Of a DNA stretch of 64,000 bases, positions 50,135-60,131 are shown one piece after another; within the stretch, counting starts at the first letter, position 1, and each line of letters starts with the position of its first letter. Position numbers and translations under genes: made by a program. The notes beneath the pieces were generated by a model that made no database searches, was not told where the DNA came from, and saw only the letters and a list, made by a program, of their open reading frames with translations. Origin of the DNA: CP2-2F sp034436355 (GTDB lineage: Bacteria; Chloroflexota; Anaerolineae; Aggregatilineales; UBA2796); the NCBI GenBank assembly GCA_034436355.1, contig DAOTVQ010000016.1:1-64000 (forward strand), written 5' to 3'.

Positions 50135-53100
50135 ATGTCCGACAAGCCGAGCGATGATAAGGAGCGTCCGCGCAGCAGCGTTTTTGTCTCACGCTCTGAG
50201 GATAAAGAAAAAGAAGAAGAAAAGAAGACGGGCGAACGTCCTTCACCGTTTGGTGGCAAGTCCGCCAGCAGCATTTTCGGTAAGCCCGCCGCCTCCGAGC
50301 CAAGCAAGCCAAGCAGCACCAGCACCTTTGGGCGCCCCGCTCAGATGCCGCCTAAGCCCTCCACCAGCACCGGCAGCACACCCAAAGTAGAGTCAAAGCC
50401 TGCTAGTAGCGGTGGCAGCAGCACCTTTGGCAGCCGCACAGGTGTATTCGGCGCGGCAAAGCCCGCCGAACAGCCCAAACCCGAAGAGAAGAAGCCCAGC
50501 GGCAGTATGTTTGGGCGCAGCGGCGGCTCAGGCGATAGTGGTAGCAGCGGCAGCAAGCCCGCCGAGCCTGCCAAGCCCGAAGAGAAAAAAGGCGGTCTGT
50601 TTGGCGGCTTTGGGCGTGGCGGCGGCAAGCCTGAAGAAAAGAAAGAGCAGCCCAAGCCCGCCAGCAGTGCTGCGCCCGCCCGAATCGACACAGGCACAAC
50701 CTCTGCCCCTAAAGCGGATGCGCCTGCGCGCCCTGCTGAACCTGCCAAAAAACCAACTGCCCCTGAACAGCCCAAGCGCCGTCTTCCAAGCTTAGGCAGC
50801 TTCTGGGGGCGCGGCAAAAAGGAAGAAGACGACAAGCCCGCCAAGCCCGTTGATGCGGCAAAGATCGGGACGGGTAAGCCTGCGCCTGCGGAACAGCCCA
50901 AAACAGGTGGTGGCGTGTTTGGCAGGCTGCGCAGCGAAAAGCCCGCCGAGCCGCCTAAAGAGCAGCCTAAGCCCGCCACTGCCACTGGCGCAACGCCCCG
51001 CTTCGGTGGTGGTGCGCCTGCCACACCACCCAAAGCCGATCCTAAGAAGGACGATAAGAAGCCTGAACAGCCTGCCAAGGGTGGCTTCTTAAGCCGCTTT
51101 CGTGGCGGCGGCGCCAAGCCCACCGCCGAGGCACCTGCTACCCCTCTGAAAACGCCCGCGCCCATTGATGGCAAGCGCGGCGGCTCATCCATTCCCGGCG
51201 CGCCGCCTGCCCGTGGCGAAAAGCAGGCTAAACCGCTAGAAGGGCAGACGCATGTCGCAGTCAAGAATGTTGGGCTTTCGCTCGACCAGAAGCTAGATAT
51301 GATCGGCTGGCTGTTGATCGCCACCGGTGTGGTGATGATCTTCGGCTTGATCCAGCCCGACGAAGGCACTTTCACCAAAGCCATTGTGGATATTTTCGGC
51401 GCGCTGTTCGGCTATGGGCGCTACATATTGCCCTTGCCTTGCCTTGCCGTTGGCGGCTGGCTGCTGGTGCGCTACTTCAAGGAAAATCCCTTCCTGACCT
51501 TCGACGCCTTGCAGATGACAGGTGGGATACTGCTCTTTTTAAGCATCGTGACGGGGCTGCACACCATTGAACTGCTCGATAAGATTGTCTATGATTGGGA
51601 TGAGTTGGTCGCGGTCTCAGCGCGTGCCGTAGACCTGATGCAAGGCGGCGGTTGGGTCGGTGACCGCCTGTATATGATCCTGATCCGCCTGACGGGCGAG
51701 TTTGGCGTGCCGGTTGTGCTGGTCATCACAACCTTTATTGGCACCCTGTGGCTCTTTGAACTCTCGTTGGCAGAGATCACCACCTACTTAAAGTCATCCT
51801 TCCAGATTCTCGGCGCACGAACAAGGCGCATCCGCGAAAGCTGGCGCGCCTGGCGCCAGACTGTGGCGACGCGGCGTGCCGCACAGGCAGCGGCTCGCGC
51901 TCAGGTGCGTGCGCAACGTGAGGCGGCAAAGTTGGCTGCCCAAGCCCAAGCACAACCTAAACCCGCTGCCGGTTTGCCAGCAGCGGCAACGCTTGCCAAC
52001 ACCGCCGATCTGCCTGAACAGCCCACCCTTGCTACTGTTGGCGCAGAGCCGACACCGCCTGCCCGTAAAGCCGCTTTCCGCACATCTGTTGTTGCGCCGG
52101 CGGTTACCCTATCTGAGCCGCCCTCTGAAGAAACACCGCTGCCTGCGCCGCCTATCGCCAAGCCTGCCCCACTTGGTGCGCGCAGCACACCCATGCCAAC
52201 CGCCGCGCAGCCAACTGCCTTCAGCGTGCCTGTCGCAGAAGCCTCACCGACGGCTGCGCCCGAAAAACCCAAGACTGGCACCTTTAGTGGCGTCTTTGGT
52301 GGCGGCAAGCCTAAATCCGAGCCGACGCCAACGCCTGAGAAACCAACCGAGTCAGCGCCTGCTGCCAGCAGCGCACCTGCGCCCGAAAAACCTGCCGAAA
52401 AACCCAAAACTGGCACTTTTGGCGGCGTCTTTGGTGGCAAGCCTAAATCCGAGCCGACGCCAACCCCTGAGAAACCAACCGAGTCAGTGCCTGCTGCCAG
52501 CAGCGCACCTGCACCCGAAAAGCCCAAGACCGGCACTTTTGGTGGTGTCTTTGGCGGCAAGCCTAAATCCGAGCCTGCACCGGCGCCCGACGCACCAACT
52601 GTTGCCACCCCTGCTGCCACCACACCTATGGACTCTGAGCCACCTGATTTATCGGTGACGCAGCCCACACGCGCTACGGGCGTTTTCAAAACACCAACGC
52701 CCACGCCCAAACCCAGCAGCATTTTCGGCAGCAAGCCCAAGCCTGCTGAGCCACAGCCCGAAGATGACGCTGAGGACGAGGATGTGCCAGTTGCCAAGGC
52801 GCCGCCGCCTACCAAGCCGCCCGCCAGCGGCATCTTTGGCAGCAAGCCCACCAGCAGCCCGTTTGGCAGCCCCAGCGCCTTCCGTCCCGCACCCAAACCG
52901 ACTTCTGAGCAGCCTGCTGTGCGCGCTGCCCCGCCCGAAGATGCGGCAGACGATCTGGAGGATATGCCACAGGAGGCGGATGCCGTCGGCTCTGTGCCAG
53001 CTAGCCCTGAGCATGTGCCGACCGCCGCGCCTGCACCGCGCATTTTTGGCAGCTTCAGCAGCGCTAAACCGACAGAGAAGCCCGCTGAGCCTTCAGCAGA

Positions 53101-54742
53101 GATAGCTGCCGCCCTTGCGCCTATTCCTGCTGCCGAATTGCCACCTATGCAGCACCTGCCGGGCGATACGACTTGGCAAATGCCCGACTACCGCGAACTC
53201 TTGCAGTCAGGCTCGGCGCAGACCATCACGGAAGAGATGCTGGCAGAGCGCCGCCGCCTGATCGAGGAAACGCTAGAAGCATTCGGCGCGCCGGGGCGCG
53301 TTGTGGAGATCAACGTCGGACCAACTATCACGCAATTCGGCGTGGAGCCGGGCTACTTGAACGCCCGCGGCAAGCAAACGCGCATCAAAGTCAACCAGAT
53401 CGCCAAGCTGGACGCAGACCTTGCCCTTGCGCTGGCAGCACGTTCCATCCGCATTGAAGCACCTGTGCCGGGCAAAGGCTATGTGGGCATTGAAGTGCCA
53501 AACCCGGAAACCTCGCTGGTTGGTTTGCGCGATATCATCGGCAGCAGCACCTTCAACCAGATGCGCTCACGGCTGCGCGTGGCGCTTGGCAAGAGCATTG
53601 ATGGCGCGGCGGTCGTTGCGGATTTAACGCAAATGCCGCACATGCTGATCGCCGGCACGACGGGATCGGGCAAATCAGTGTGCGTCAATGCAGTGATTGC
53701 CTGCCTGCTGCTGCAAAACTCACCCGATGATCTCAAGCTGATCATGGTTGACCCGAAGCGCGTCGAGTTGACGGGTTACAACGGCATTCCGCACCTTGTC
53801 GCGCCGGTGGTCGTTGATCTAGAGCGCGTGACGGGCGTGCTGAAGTGGGTCACCCGTGAAATGGATGATCGCTATAAGAAGTTCGCCGCCTCCGGTGCGC
53901 GCAACATCACCGACTACAACAGCAAACTCGGCGCCAGCGAGCCGCGAATGCCCTACCTTGTCGTGATCATTGACGAATTGGCAGACCTGATGATGCTGGC
54001 GCCGGATGAGACGGAAAAGCAGCTTACGCGCCTAGCACAGATGGCACGCGCCACCGGCATTCACCTGATCATCTCGACGCAGCGCCCAAGCGTGGACGTG
54101 GTGACCGGCTTGATCAAGGCGAACTTCCCGGCGCGTATCTCGTTCGCGGTTGCTTCCAGCGTGGATAGCCGCGTGATTCTTGATCAGCCCGGCGCCGAAA
54201 AACTGCTAGGGCGTGGCGATATGCTCTACCAAGCGCCGGACGCCGCCGCACCGATCCGTGTGCAGGGTGTCTACGTTTCGGATGCCGAACTCAAGCAGAT
54301 CACCGACTTCTGGAAGGCTGCCCAAAAAGAGCGCGGCACGCCGCTGAGCAGCGTCTCGTTTGATCACGCGCCGGATAAGCCGACTGCCAAGCTAACCAAG
54401 CCCGGCGAGTCGGCGCCTTTCCAGCCGCGCACCGAGCGTTTCGGTGGCAGTTCGCCTTTTGGAGCGCCTAAATTTGCGCCGCCGCGCCCACAGCCAAGCC
54501 CTGAGGACGAAGCCTTCTTTGCGGCTGTACGTGGTGATGCCGCCGAAGATGAGGCGGTAGACAATGCGCTCTACGAGAAGGCAGTCGAACTCTACCGCCA
54601 GACCAACGGCAAAGTGTCGGTCTCGCTGCTGCAAACGCGCCTGAAAGTTGGCTATCGGCACGCCGAGTCGATCTACAAACTGATGCGCGAACGTGGCGTG
54701 GTGAAGAATACAGATAGTGGTGATGACAACTCCGACGCCTAA
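50135..54742 (+). CDS. ftsK: FtsK/SpoIIIE DNA translocase with very long disordered regions
   Basis: About 1535 residues. Residues 1-380 are disordered, rich in Lys, Pro, Glu, Ser and FG pairs (SIFG, TFG, VFG, MFG, LFGGFG). Four membrane helices lie between about 388 and 550. A second disordered linker of some 450 residues carries tandem FG repeats. The motor follows: alpha domain, Walker A GTTGSGKS (1174-1181), Walker B LVVIIDELADLM, ISTQRPSVDVVTG, and a C-terminal gamma winged helix (SLLQTRLKVGYRHAESIYKLM) that reads KOPS-like sites. It segregates chromosome ends at division. An N-terminal tail before the helices is unusual. GGGAGGG lies nine bases before the ATG. Confidence 0.93.
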   Translation: MSDKPSDDKERPRSSVFVSRSEDKEKEEEKKTGERPSPFGGKSASSIFGKPAASEPSKPSSTSTFGRPAQMPPKPSTSTGSTPKVESKPASSGGSSTFGSRTGVFGAAKPAEQPKPEEKKPSGSMFGRSGGSGDSGSSGSKPAEPAKPEEKKGGLFGGFGRGGGKPEEKKEQPKPASSAAPARIDTGTTSAPKADAPARPAEPAKKPTAPEQPKRRLPSLGSFWGRGKKEEDDKPAKPVDAAKIGTGKPAPAEQPKTGGGVFGRLRSEKPAEPPKEQPKPATATGATPRFGGGAPATPPKADPKKDDKKPEQPAKGGFLSRFRGGGAKPTAEAPATPLKTPAPIDGKRGGSSIPGAPPARGEKQAKPLEGQTHVAVKNVGLSLDQKLDMIGWLLIATGVVMIFGLIQPDEGTFTKAIVDIFGALFGYGRYILPLPCLAVGGWLLVRYFKENPFLTFDALQMTGGILLFLSIVTGLHTIELLDKIVYDWDELVAVSARAVDLMQGGGWVGDRLYMILIRLTGEFGVPVVLVITTFIGTLWLFELSLAEITTYLKSSFQILGARTRRIRESWRAWRQTVATRRAAQAAARAQVRAQREAAKLAAQAQAQPKPAAGLPAAATLANTADLPEQPTLATVGAEPTPPARKAAFRTSVVAPAVTLSEPPSEETPLPAPPIAKPAPLGARSTPMPTAAQPTAFSVPVAEASPTAAPEKPKTGTFSGVFGGGKPKSEPTPTPEKPTESAPAASSAPAPEKPAEKPKTGTFGGVFGGKPKSEPTPTPEKPTESVPAASSAPAPEKPKTGTFGGVFGGKPKSEPAPAPDAPTVATPAATTPMDSEPPDLSVTQPTRATGVFKTPTPTPKPSSIFGSKPKPAEPQPEDDAEDEDVPVAKAPPPTKPPASGIFGSKPTSSPFGSPSAFRPAPKPTSEQPAVRAAPPEDAADDLEDMPQEADAVGSVPASPEHVPTAAPAPRIFGSFSSAKPTEKPAEPSAEIAAALAPIPAAELPPMQHLPGDTTWQMPDYRELLQSGSAQTITEEMLAERRRLIEETLEAFGAPGRVVEINVGPTITQFGVEPGYLNARGKQTRIKVNQIAKLDADLALALAARSIRIEAPVPGKGYVGIEVPNPETSLVGLRDIIGSSTFNQMRSRLRVALGKSIDGAAVVADLTQMPHMLIAGTTGSGKSVCVNAVIACLLLQNSPDDLKLIMVDPKRVELTGYNGIPHLVAPVVVDLERVTGVLKWVTREMDDRYKKFAASGARNITDYNSKLGASEPRMPYLVVIIDELADLMMLAPDETEKQLTRLAQMARATGIHLIISTQRPSVDVVTGLIKANFPARISFAVASSVDSRVILDQPGAEKLLGRGDMLYQAPDAAAPIRVQGVYVSDAELKQITDFWKAAQKERGTPLSSVSFDHAPDKPTAKLTKPGESAPFQPRTERFGGSSPFGAPKFAPPRPQPSPEDEAFFAAVRGDAAEDEAVDNALYEKAVELYRQTNGKVSVSLLQTRLKVGYRHAESIYKLMRERGVVKNTDSGDDNSDA
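52268..52590 (+). repeat. In-gene tandem repeat in the FtsK linker
   Basis: Units start at 52268, 52403 and 52523 (135 and 120 bp), each coding a PKTGTFGGVFGGKPKSEP-like segment and then a TPTPEKPTES...ASSAPAPEK spacer. The DNA copies differ only at scattered bases, indicating recent expansion within the linker. Confidence 0.8.
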
Positions 54743-56327
54743 TGCACTACGCCTGACCGCCGCCTTGATCGGCGCGCTGCTGATCATGGCGTGCGGCTTC
54801 ACAAGCGTTGTGGCACAGCCCACCTCACCCTTTGCGTCGGAATCGGTGCGGGCGGGTACTTTCGCACCCATCGTCAGCGCCACGCCAAGCGCTGCCACAC
54901 CCACGCCGCCGCCAACCTACACCCGCGCACCCGATCTTGATCCGTGCGGCGCACCCAAAACCGATACCGCCATTCGCTACGCGATCAGCGCCCAGATTGA
55001 TCCCGCCGCGCACAGCTTGCGCGCCGAACTGCGTGCCGAATACCGCAACACGGCAGGTGTTCCGCTGGACGGACTGCTCATGTATGTTGATCCCAACCAC
55101 AGCGATGGCATTTTTGCGCTTGAGTCTGCCCAAAGCACGCCCGACTCAGCCGTCAAGCTAACTGCCTTCCGCCTAGAGAAAGCCCGCCTTGACCTCACGC
55201 TCGATCAGCCGCTGCCTGTTGGCTGCCGCGCCGTGATCATGCTCACCTTCACGCTGCGCGTGCCAAGTTTGCCCAACGCACGCATGAAGTACCTTAGCTA
55301 TACCGAGCGCCAGTTCAATCTTGGGCATTGGCTGCCTGAATTTGCGCCACGCTTGAACGGTGATTGGGTGCTGCCGCAGGCGTGGCTGATCGGCGAATAC
55401 ATCTTCTCGGAAATGGCAGACTTTGAGGCGGATATTGCGATCAGCGGCACACTGCCCACTGATCTGATCGCGCCGGGCAATGTTACGCGCTTGGGCGATA
55501 GAAATTGGCGCGTCGTCTTTACGCAAGGCAGATCGCTGCCATTGGTCATCAGCGGTAGCATGGCGCGCCTAAGCACACAGACTGCCAACGGCGAGACGGT
55601 TGATCTGTATTATTTCCTCAACAGCAGCGGCAAGCCTTCCGCCGCGCACCTGCACGCGCTGCAAACGGCACAGCAGGCTGTCGAGCGCTTTACACTGCTC
55701 TTTGGCAACATGCCCTATGATCGGTTGGTGGTTGTGGAGGGCGATTTTGCGGATGGCATGGAATTCAGCGGCTTGGTGCATGTTGGGCATCATTGGTTTG
55801 CCAACTTCACCGGGCGCGATGACTCTTGGCTGACGCTCATCACGGCACACGAGGTAGCCCATCAGTGGTGGTATGCTCAGGTGATGACCGCGCAAGGTGA
55901 AGCGCCCTACCTTGATGAATCACTCTCGATCTACGCCGAACTGCTCTACCTTGAAGGCGTGCGCCCGGATTTGGTGGCATGGTGGTGGACGTTCCGCGTG
56001 AAAACTTATCAGCCCAAAGGTTACGTAGATACGCCTGTTTACGAATATTGGAACGTGCGCCTGTACATCAACGCCGTCTATCTGCGCGGCGCGCAAATGC
56101 TGCAAGAAATGCGTGAAGCGCTGGGCGAGGCAGGTTTCTTCACGTGGCTGCGCCGCTATCTCTACGGTGGCAGCGGCACAATTGCCACCGCACAGGATTT
56201 TTGGCGTGCGCTCGGCGCAGAAAACTACCTTCGCACGGCAGAGATACGTATGCGCTATCTGCGCCAACCGAACGTGCTGCCTGAGCCTGAACCAACGCCA
56301 ACCGCCGCCGATCCGCTCAGCGGATGA
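54723..56327 (+). CDS. M1-family-like secreted zinc metallopeptidase
   Basis: About 534 residues. The N-terminal hydrophobic stretch ends in LIMAC, a possible lipobox. The thermolysin-like domain has HEVAH (residues 376-380) and a second Glu at 399 in YLDESLSIYAEL, the exact HExxH-18-E spacing of M1 gluzincins. DGMEFSGLVHVG resembles the GAMEN exopeptidase loop, with the Met-Glu kept. The N-terminal saddle-like beta domain is present, but the C-terminal helical domain of long M1 enzymes is missing. It overlaps the 3' end of ftsK by 20 bases; GTG codons at 54717 and 54720 are alternative starts. Confidence 0.83.
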   Translation: MTTPTPNALRLTAALIGALLIMACGFTSVVAQPTSPFASESVRAGTFAPIVSATPSAATPTPPPTYTRAPDLDPCGAPKTDTAIRYAISAQIDPAAHSLRAELRAEYRNTAGVPLDGLLMYVDPNHSDGIFALESAQSTPDSAVKLTAFRLEKARLDLTLDQPLPVGCRAVIMLTFTLRVPSLPNARMKYLSYTERQFNLGHWLPEFAPRLNGDWVLPQAWLIGEYIFSEMADFEADIAISGTLPTDLIAPGNVTRLGDRNWRVVFTQGRSLPLVISGSMARLSTQTANGETVDLYYFLNSSGKPSAAHLHALQTAQQAVERFTLLFGNMPYDRLVVVEGDFADGMEFSGLVHVGHHWFANFTGRDDSWLTLITAHEVAHQWWYAQVMTAQGEAPYLDESLSIYAELLYLEGVRPDLVAWWWTFRVKTYQPKGYVDTPVYEYWNVRLYINAVYLRGAQMLQEMREALGEAGFFTWLRRYLYGGSGTIATAQDFWRALGAENYLRTAEIRMRYLRQPNVLPEPEPTPTAADPLSG

Positions 56328-56387
56328 TCAGCGGCAAAGCATCGGGCAGCCATCAGATTTGTGACGCGCCCTGCCCGCGATTTCGCG

Positions 56388-56393
56388 TATAAT
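56388..56393 (+). promoter_or_regulatory. -10 TATAAT upstream of the 802-residue orphan
   Basis: Consensus TATAAT 40 bp before the ATG at 56434, preceded by the short palindrome GCGATTTCGC (56377-56386). No -35 was recognised. Confidence 0.45.
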
Positions 56394-56433
56394 GATAGGC
56401 ACACTCGCGTTGTCTACCTTACCCTGAGATGTT

Positions 56434-58842
56434 ATGACCCAAGCAACCCAAGAATACGACGAAGCACAGCAGCTTACCGCGCTCAGCCTGCGGAAGTACC
56501 TTGATACCACCGATCAGCTCACGCACCTTTCCCTGCCAGAGCTCTCCTCACTTGCGGATGAAATTGCGCGCATTGTGCCAGCCGGCAACGTGCCAACCAT
56601 GATCAGCATTGGCTTGGCAAACCTCCGTGAGCGTGTAGTGCCGCTGCAAGAGAGTCGTCGTAACCTCTCCCTGCTGATGCAAGGTATGCAAACGTTCATT
56701 GATAAGGTGAAATACAGCGCGCTGTTCGGCGGCCCGGCTGCCATCCTTGCCGCCTACCATATGCTGCTGCGGCTGAGCGGGAAAGACCCTGTGAAATCCT
56801 TCCCGGAAGGCACTTGGCAATTTTATGTGGAGTTTGGCTTACGCGAAGATACCGGCTGGCACGCCTGCGAAACGACGGGCTTTCAGCAGGTGCTGAGACG
56901 CGAAAGCGCACACCTTGAGCCTGCCAACGAACTGGCAGCCTGGATCATGGCGTCGGCATGGCTGCTCAAGCACTATCCCGATCTGCTGGCGTGTGAGTGG
57001 CTTGAGCGCGTGCGGTTGCGTGCGATTAGCGATGCGGTTGGTGATCCGCGCCTGACGGAGCGCTGGCTGAAAACGCGCCCATACACCGCGCCCACCGATA
57101 CCCTTGACGATACCTTCATCGCCTACCGCCGCCAGATGTTTGACCGCTTCTGCAATCAGGCGTTAGACGGTGTGCGCCGCGACCGCCGCCGTGCCTATGA
57201 GCAGAAATGGCAGGATCGCACGGCTGCTGCCGAACGTGAGGCAGCCTTGCAAGCCTACCTTCAGCAAATGGATATTCGCGCCGCGCTGACGCCGAGCGAA
57301 TATAACGATACACGCACGCCCGTCCCACCTGATCAATTGCAGATCGGCATCATCCTTCGCAAGCGCTATTACCTGATTCCGCTCAAGTTTGCCGCCGAAC
57401 ATGCACGCTACATCGCTGCTGAGCTGCTCGCCCTCAAGCCGACGCACCCCATTGCCACCCTTGACCGTGCGCTGCGAACAGCCCGCCGCCGCGAACAGCC
57501 CACCTTGCGCCGTCTGCTGCCCCCTGACACGGCACAAGCACTCGAACAACTGCGCTGTGCGCCGATCCTGATCAATTGGGATGCGGCACGCGCCGCGGAT
57601 CGGCTGAGCGACATTCGCAGTGGGCAGCGCGGCATTGGCGACCACGCCCTGACGATTTTCCGCACAGCAGAGAGCAGCGTCTTCGACCTCTCGCACATCT
57701 TCTTTGACGCCGCCAATGGCATGGCAATCGCCGAAATTCTGACAGGGCAAGCCGTGCGCTTTGTGCGGATGCTGGCAGCACGCCACACGCAGCGCGGCAG
57801 CAGGCTGAACCAAGCGCCTGCCTCAGGGGCGCCCTTCACACCACTGACCCTAGAAACGCCCACCACCCTGACCACCGCCCGCCTGAAAAAAGTGCAGCGT
57901 GCGCCTGAGGTGAGCGCTGAAACAACCCTTGTGCGCCTTGACTTGGTGCAGGATGTGCGCCGCAGCTTGCTCAAACGCTCGGATAAGCTGCGCCTGACCG
58001 TCAACGATCTGCTGCTGCTCTACCGTTCGGTCTACAGCCCACTCTATAAGCCCGCAGACGCCATTATTCACGCCCTTGCCGAACTGAGCGCACAGCGCGA
58101 AAAAGACGCCCAAACCGCCGCACAGCTTGTTTCAAAAGCGCTGGATGCCGCCCGCCAAGCAAACCCTGCCTTGCTCATCCCCATTGATGCCACCAGCCTT
58201 AGCCCGCACGAACGCATTTTTCCCACCACCTTCCGCAACCCATTCACCAGCTTGTACGAGCAGCATCAGCGCACGCGCTACGCCTTCCGCATGTTGGAAC
58301 AACGCATCGAGGGCATGAATATGGCTGCCCTTGCCACAGAGGCACAGGCAATGCGCCTAGAATACCTTGGCACGCTTCAGAAATTTGGCGAGGCAATGCT
58401 TGCCTATAAAGATGTGACCATGAAGGGTGAGAGCCTCAGCACCAGCACCATTCGCTTGTTAGGTGGCTTGCCACCAGCAGTGCAGCGCCTGCTGGATAGC
58501 CTGCCCAGCCATTTTGACATGCTGAACGATACCATCAAAGGGCAAGAGGTGTTCAGCAACGTTGGGCAGGTGGCGGTAACCTCTTCGCTGCGGCGCTTTA
58601 ACACCGCCAAAGATGATAATGAGAAGAAAACGCTGGCGTGGGGCATCCTGACCGATGCGGCGGGTGTAATGCACATCTCGCTGCGCGATTTCCGCCCGCA
58701 CGTTGGTGCGCTGATGGGCATCGGGCGTGGCGATTTGGCGCAGCTTATGGCACAAGATTACCTTGATAAGTATGCGCTTGGTTTCAACGTATTCATGGAG
58801 GAGCTGCTCTACATTACCCGCGCACGCTCACAGAGCGATTAG
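56434..58842 (+). CDS. Large cytoplasmic protein of unknown family
   Basis: 802 residues, mainly helical and rich in Arg, Leu and Ala, without signal peptide or clear membrane span. I recognise no family. One segment, DLSHIFFDAANGMAIAEIL (His421, Asp425), recalls the HxxxDG active site of CoA-dependent acyltransferases and the carnitine-acyltransferase EHSxxDG, but Gly is displaced, so this is weak. Another stretch, RIEGMNMAALATEAQAMRLEY, and the C-terminus LRDFRPHVGALMGIGRGDLAQ look conserved in style but match nothing known to me. It has its own -10 and converges with the permease gene, eight bases away. Confidence 0.6.
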   Translation: MTQATQEYDEAQQLTALSLRKYLDTTDQLTHLSLPELSSLADEIARIVPAGNVPTMISIGLANLRERVVPLQESRRNLSLLMQGMQTFIDKVKYSALFGGPAAILAAYHMLLRLSGKDPVKSFPEGTWQFYVEFGLREDTGWHACETTGFQQVLRRESAHLEPANELAAWIMASAWLLKHYPDLLACEWLERVRLRAISDAVGDPRLTERWLKTRPYTAPTDTLDDTFIAYRRQMFDRFCNQALDGVRRDRRRAYEQKWQDRTAAAEREAALQAYLQQMDIRAALTPSEYNDTRTPVPPDQLQIGIILRKRYYLIPLKFAAEHARYIAAELLALKPTHPIATLDRALRTARRREQPTLRRLLPPDTAQALEQLRCAPILINWDAARAADRLSDIRSGQRGIGDHALTIFRTAESSVFDLSHIFFDAANGMAIAEILTGQAVRFVRMLAARHTQRGSRLNQAPASGAPFTPLTLETPTTLTTARLKKVQRAPEVSAETTLVRLDLVQDVRRSLLKRSDKLRLTVNDLLLLYRSVYSPLYKPADAIIHALAELSAQREKDAQTAAQLVSKALDAARQANPALLIPIDATSLSPHERIFPTTFRNPFTSLYEQHQRTRYAFRMLEQRIEGMNMAALATEAQAMRLEYLGTLQKFGEAMLAYKDVTMKGESLSTSTIRLLGGLPPAVQRLLDSLPSHFDMLNDTIKGQEVFSNVGQVAVTSSLRRFNTAKDDNEKKTLAWGILTDAAGVMHISLRDFRPHVGALMGIGRGDLAQLMAQDYLDKYALGFNVFMEELLYITRARSQSD

Positions 58843-58850
58843 CCGCAGCC

Positions 58851-60131
58851 TCACTCCGTCTTGAGGGCGATGACCGGCGGCAAGTTGGCAGCGCGCAGCG
58901 CAGGGAAAAAGCCCGCTGCCAAGCCCACGCCGGTTGCCAACCCAAGCGCGAAGACCATCAGTTCGCTTGGGATGATCACCAAGTTGCCGCCGATCTTGCT
59001 TGGGTCAAGCGGCAAGAAGGATGTGATCGGGCTATCCGGCGGCACATTCTGCACGGCACCATTGATCAGATCGCGCAGCAGGAGCGCCACCACTACACCC
59101 GCCACACCGCCTAAGAAGCCCACCAAGCCCGATTCGATCAGGAAAACGGTCAGGATGTTGCGATCCGTCGCGCCAATTGCCTTCATCAAGCCGATCTCTT
59201 TGGTGCGCTCCAAAATTGCCATCGTCATGGTGTTGGCAACCCCGAAAGCAGCCACCAAGAGCGCCACCGCACCGATGCCGCCCAACATGATCCGCATGGT
59301 GCCAAAGAAGCCGTTCAGCATGTTCAGAAAATCGCCCGCGCCGCCTGTCTGATAGCCGAGTTTCTTAATCGCCTCTGAAACCTCGTTCGTCACATTCCGA
59401 TCTTTGGCGCGCACAATGACCTGATCGTAGCGGAAGGTCTTTTCGTCATACTTTTTGCCCATCAGCCATTCGTTCAGCTTGATCACCTCAGGCAGCGCCA
59501 TAAAGATGGTGTTCTCAAAATTGCCACCGCCTTCCAGCACCGCCACAAAGCGTGCTTCCACGCGGCGCGGCGTTGCAGCATCTGCGCCATATTTGGTCAC
59601 GCGCAGGCGCGGCTGTTCTTTCATCAAATCCACCTTGACGGGCGTGTATTCTGTGACGTTGGGATCGAAGAACATCTCGCCCACACGGCTGCCGGCGATT
59701 AGGTCTGTGCCGTTTAGGGAAAGGGCGCCTTCCTGCACTGTCAGGTTCAGGTAGGGCAAAATGGCGGGATCAATGCCGACGATTTGCGGATAGCCTTGCA
59801 GCTTGCCTGCAAACAACTGCGGATTCTGCAAAGTGAGCATCGGGATCACAACGGCAACGCCGCGAATGCGCCAAAAGGTATCTATGGCTGCCTTATCCAA
59901 TTGCGGAACGTTGGCTGTTTGTTCGCGCCCATAATTCGGGAAAACATACATCTCGGTGAGCGAGGCAGCGCTGCCAATGCCTGCCTCTGCGACGGTCTGC
60001 AAGCCGATGGTGAGCGCCACCAACAAGATCACCGCCGTTGTGCCAACCAACACGCCACCCGCCGTCATGATCAGGCGTGCGCGTGCGCGCAGCAAATTCC
60101 CAAACGCCAACTGTGCCAGTTCGCCAAACAT
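58851..60131 (-). CDS. ABC transporter permease, MacB/FtsX type
   Basis: About 426 residues. One N-terminal helix (IMTAGGVLVGTTAVILLVALTIGL), a large extracytoplasmic domain (about 60-285), and three C-terminal helices with the FtsX-domain phrase AILERTKEIGLMKAIGATDRNILTVFLIESG. Such permeases move lipoproteins, antibiotics or drive hydrolases with a separate ATPase, which is not adjacent. The ATG at 60131 is chosen because GGAG (60142-60139) is seven bases upstream; an ATG at 60146 sits inside a terminator stem with no site before it. Expression may be controlled by that hairpin. Confidence 0.85.
   Translation of the reverse strand: MFGELAQLAFGNLLRARARLIMTAGGVLVGTTAVILLVALTIGLQTVAEAGIGSAASLTEMYVFPNYGREQTANVPQLDKAAIDTFWRIRGVAVVIPMLTLQNPQLFAGKLQGYPQIVGIDPAILPYLNLTVQEGALSLNGTDLIAGSRVGEMFFDPNVTEYTPVKVDLMKEQPRLRVTKYGADAATPRRVEARFVAVLEGGGNFENTIFMALPEVIKLNEWLMGKKYDEKTFRYDQVIVRAKDRNVTNEVSEAIKKLGYQTGGAGDFLNMLNGFFGTMRIMLGGIGAVALLVAAFGVANTMTMAILERTKEIGLMKAIGATDRNILTVFLIESGLVGFLGGVAGVVVALLLRDLINGAVQNVPPDSPITSFLPLDPSKIGGNLVIIPSELMVFALGLATGVGLAAGFFPALRAANLPPVIALKTE

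Noticed and set aside
51901..53043. A 380-codon open frame on the minus strand opposite the FtsK linker
   Set aside because: Its Gly/Ala/Val repeats simply mirror the Pro/Lys repeats of the FtsK linker.
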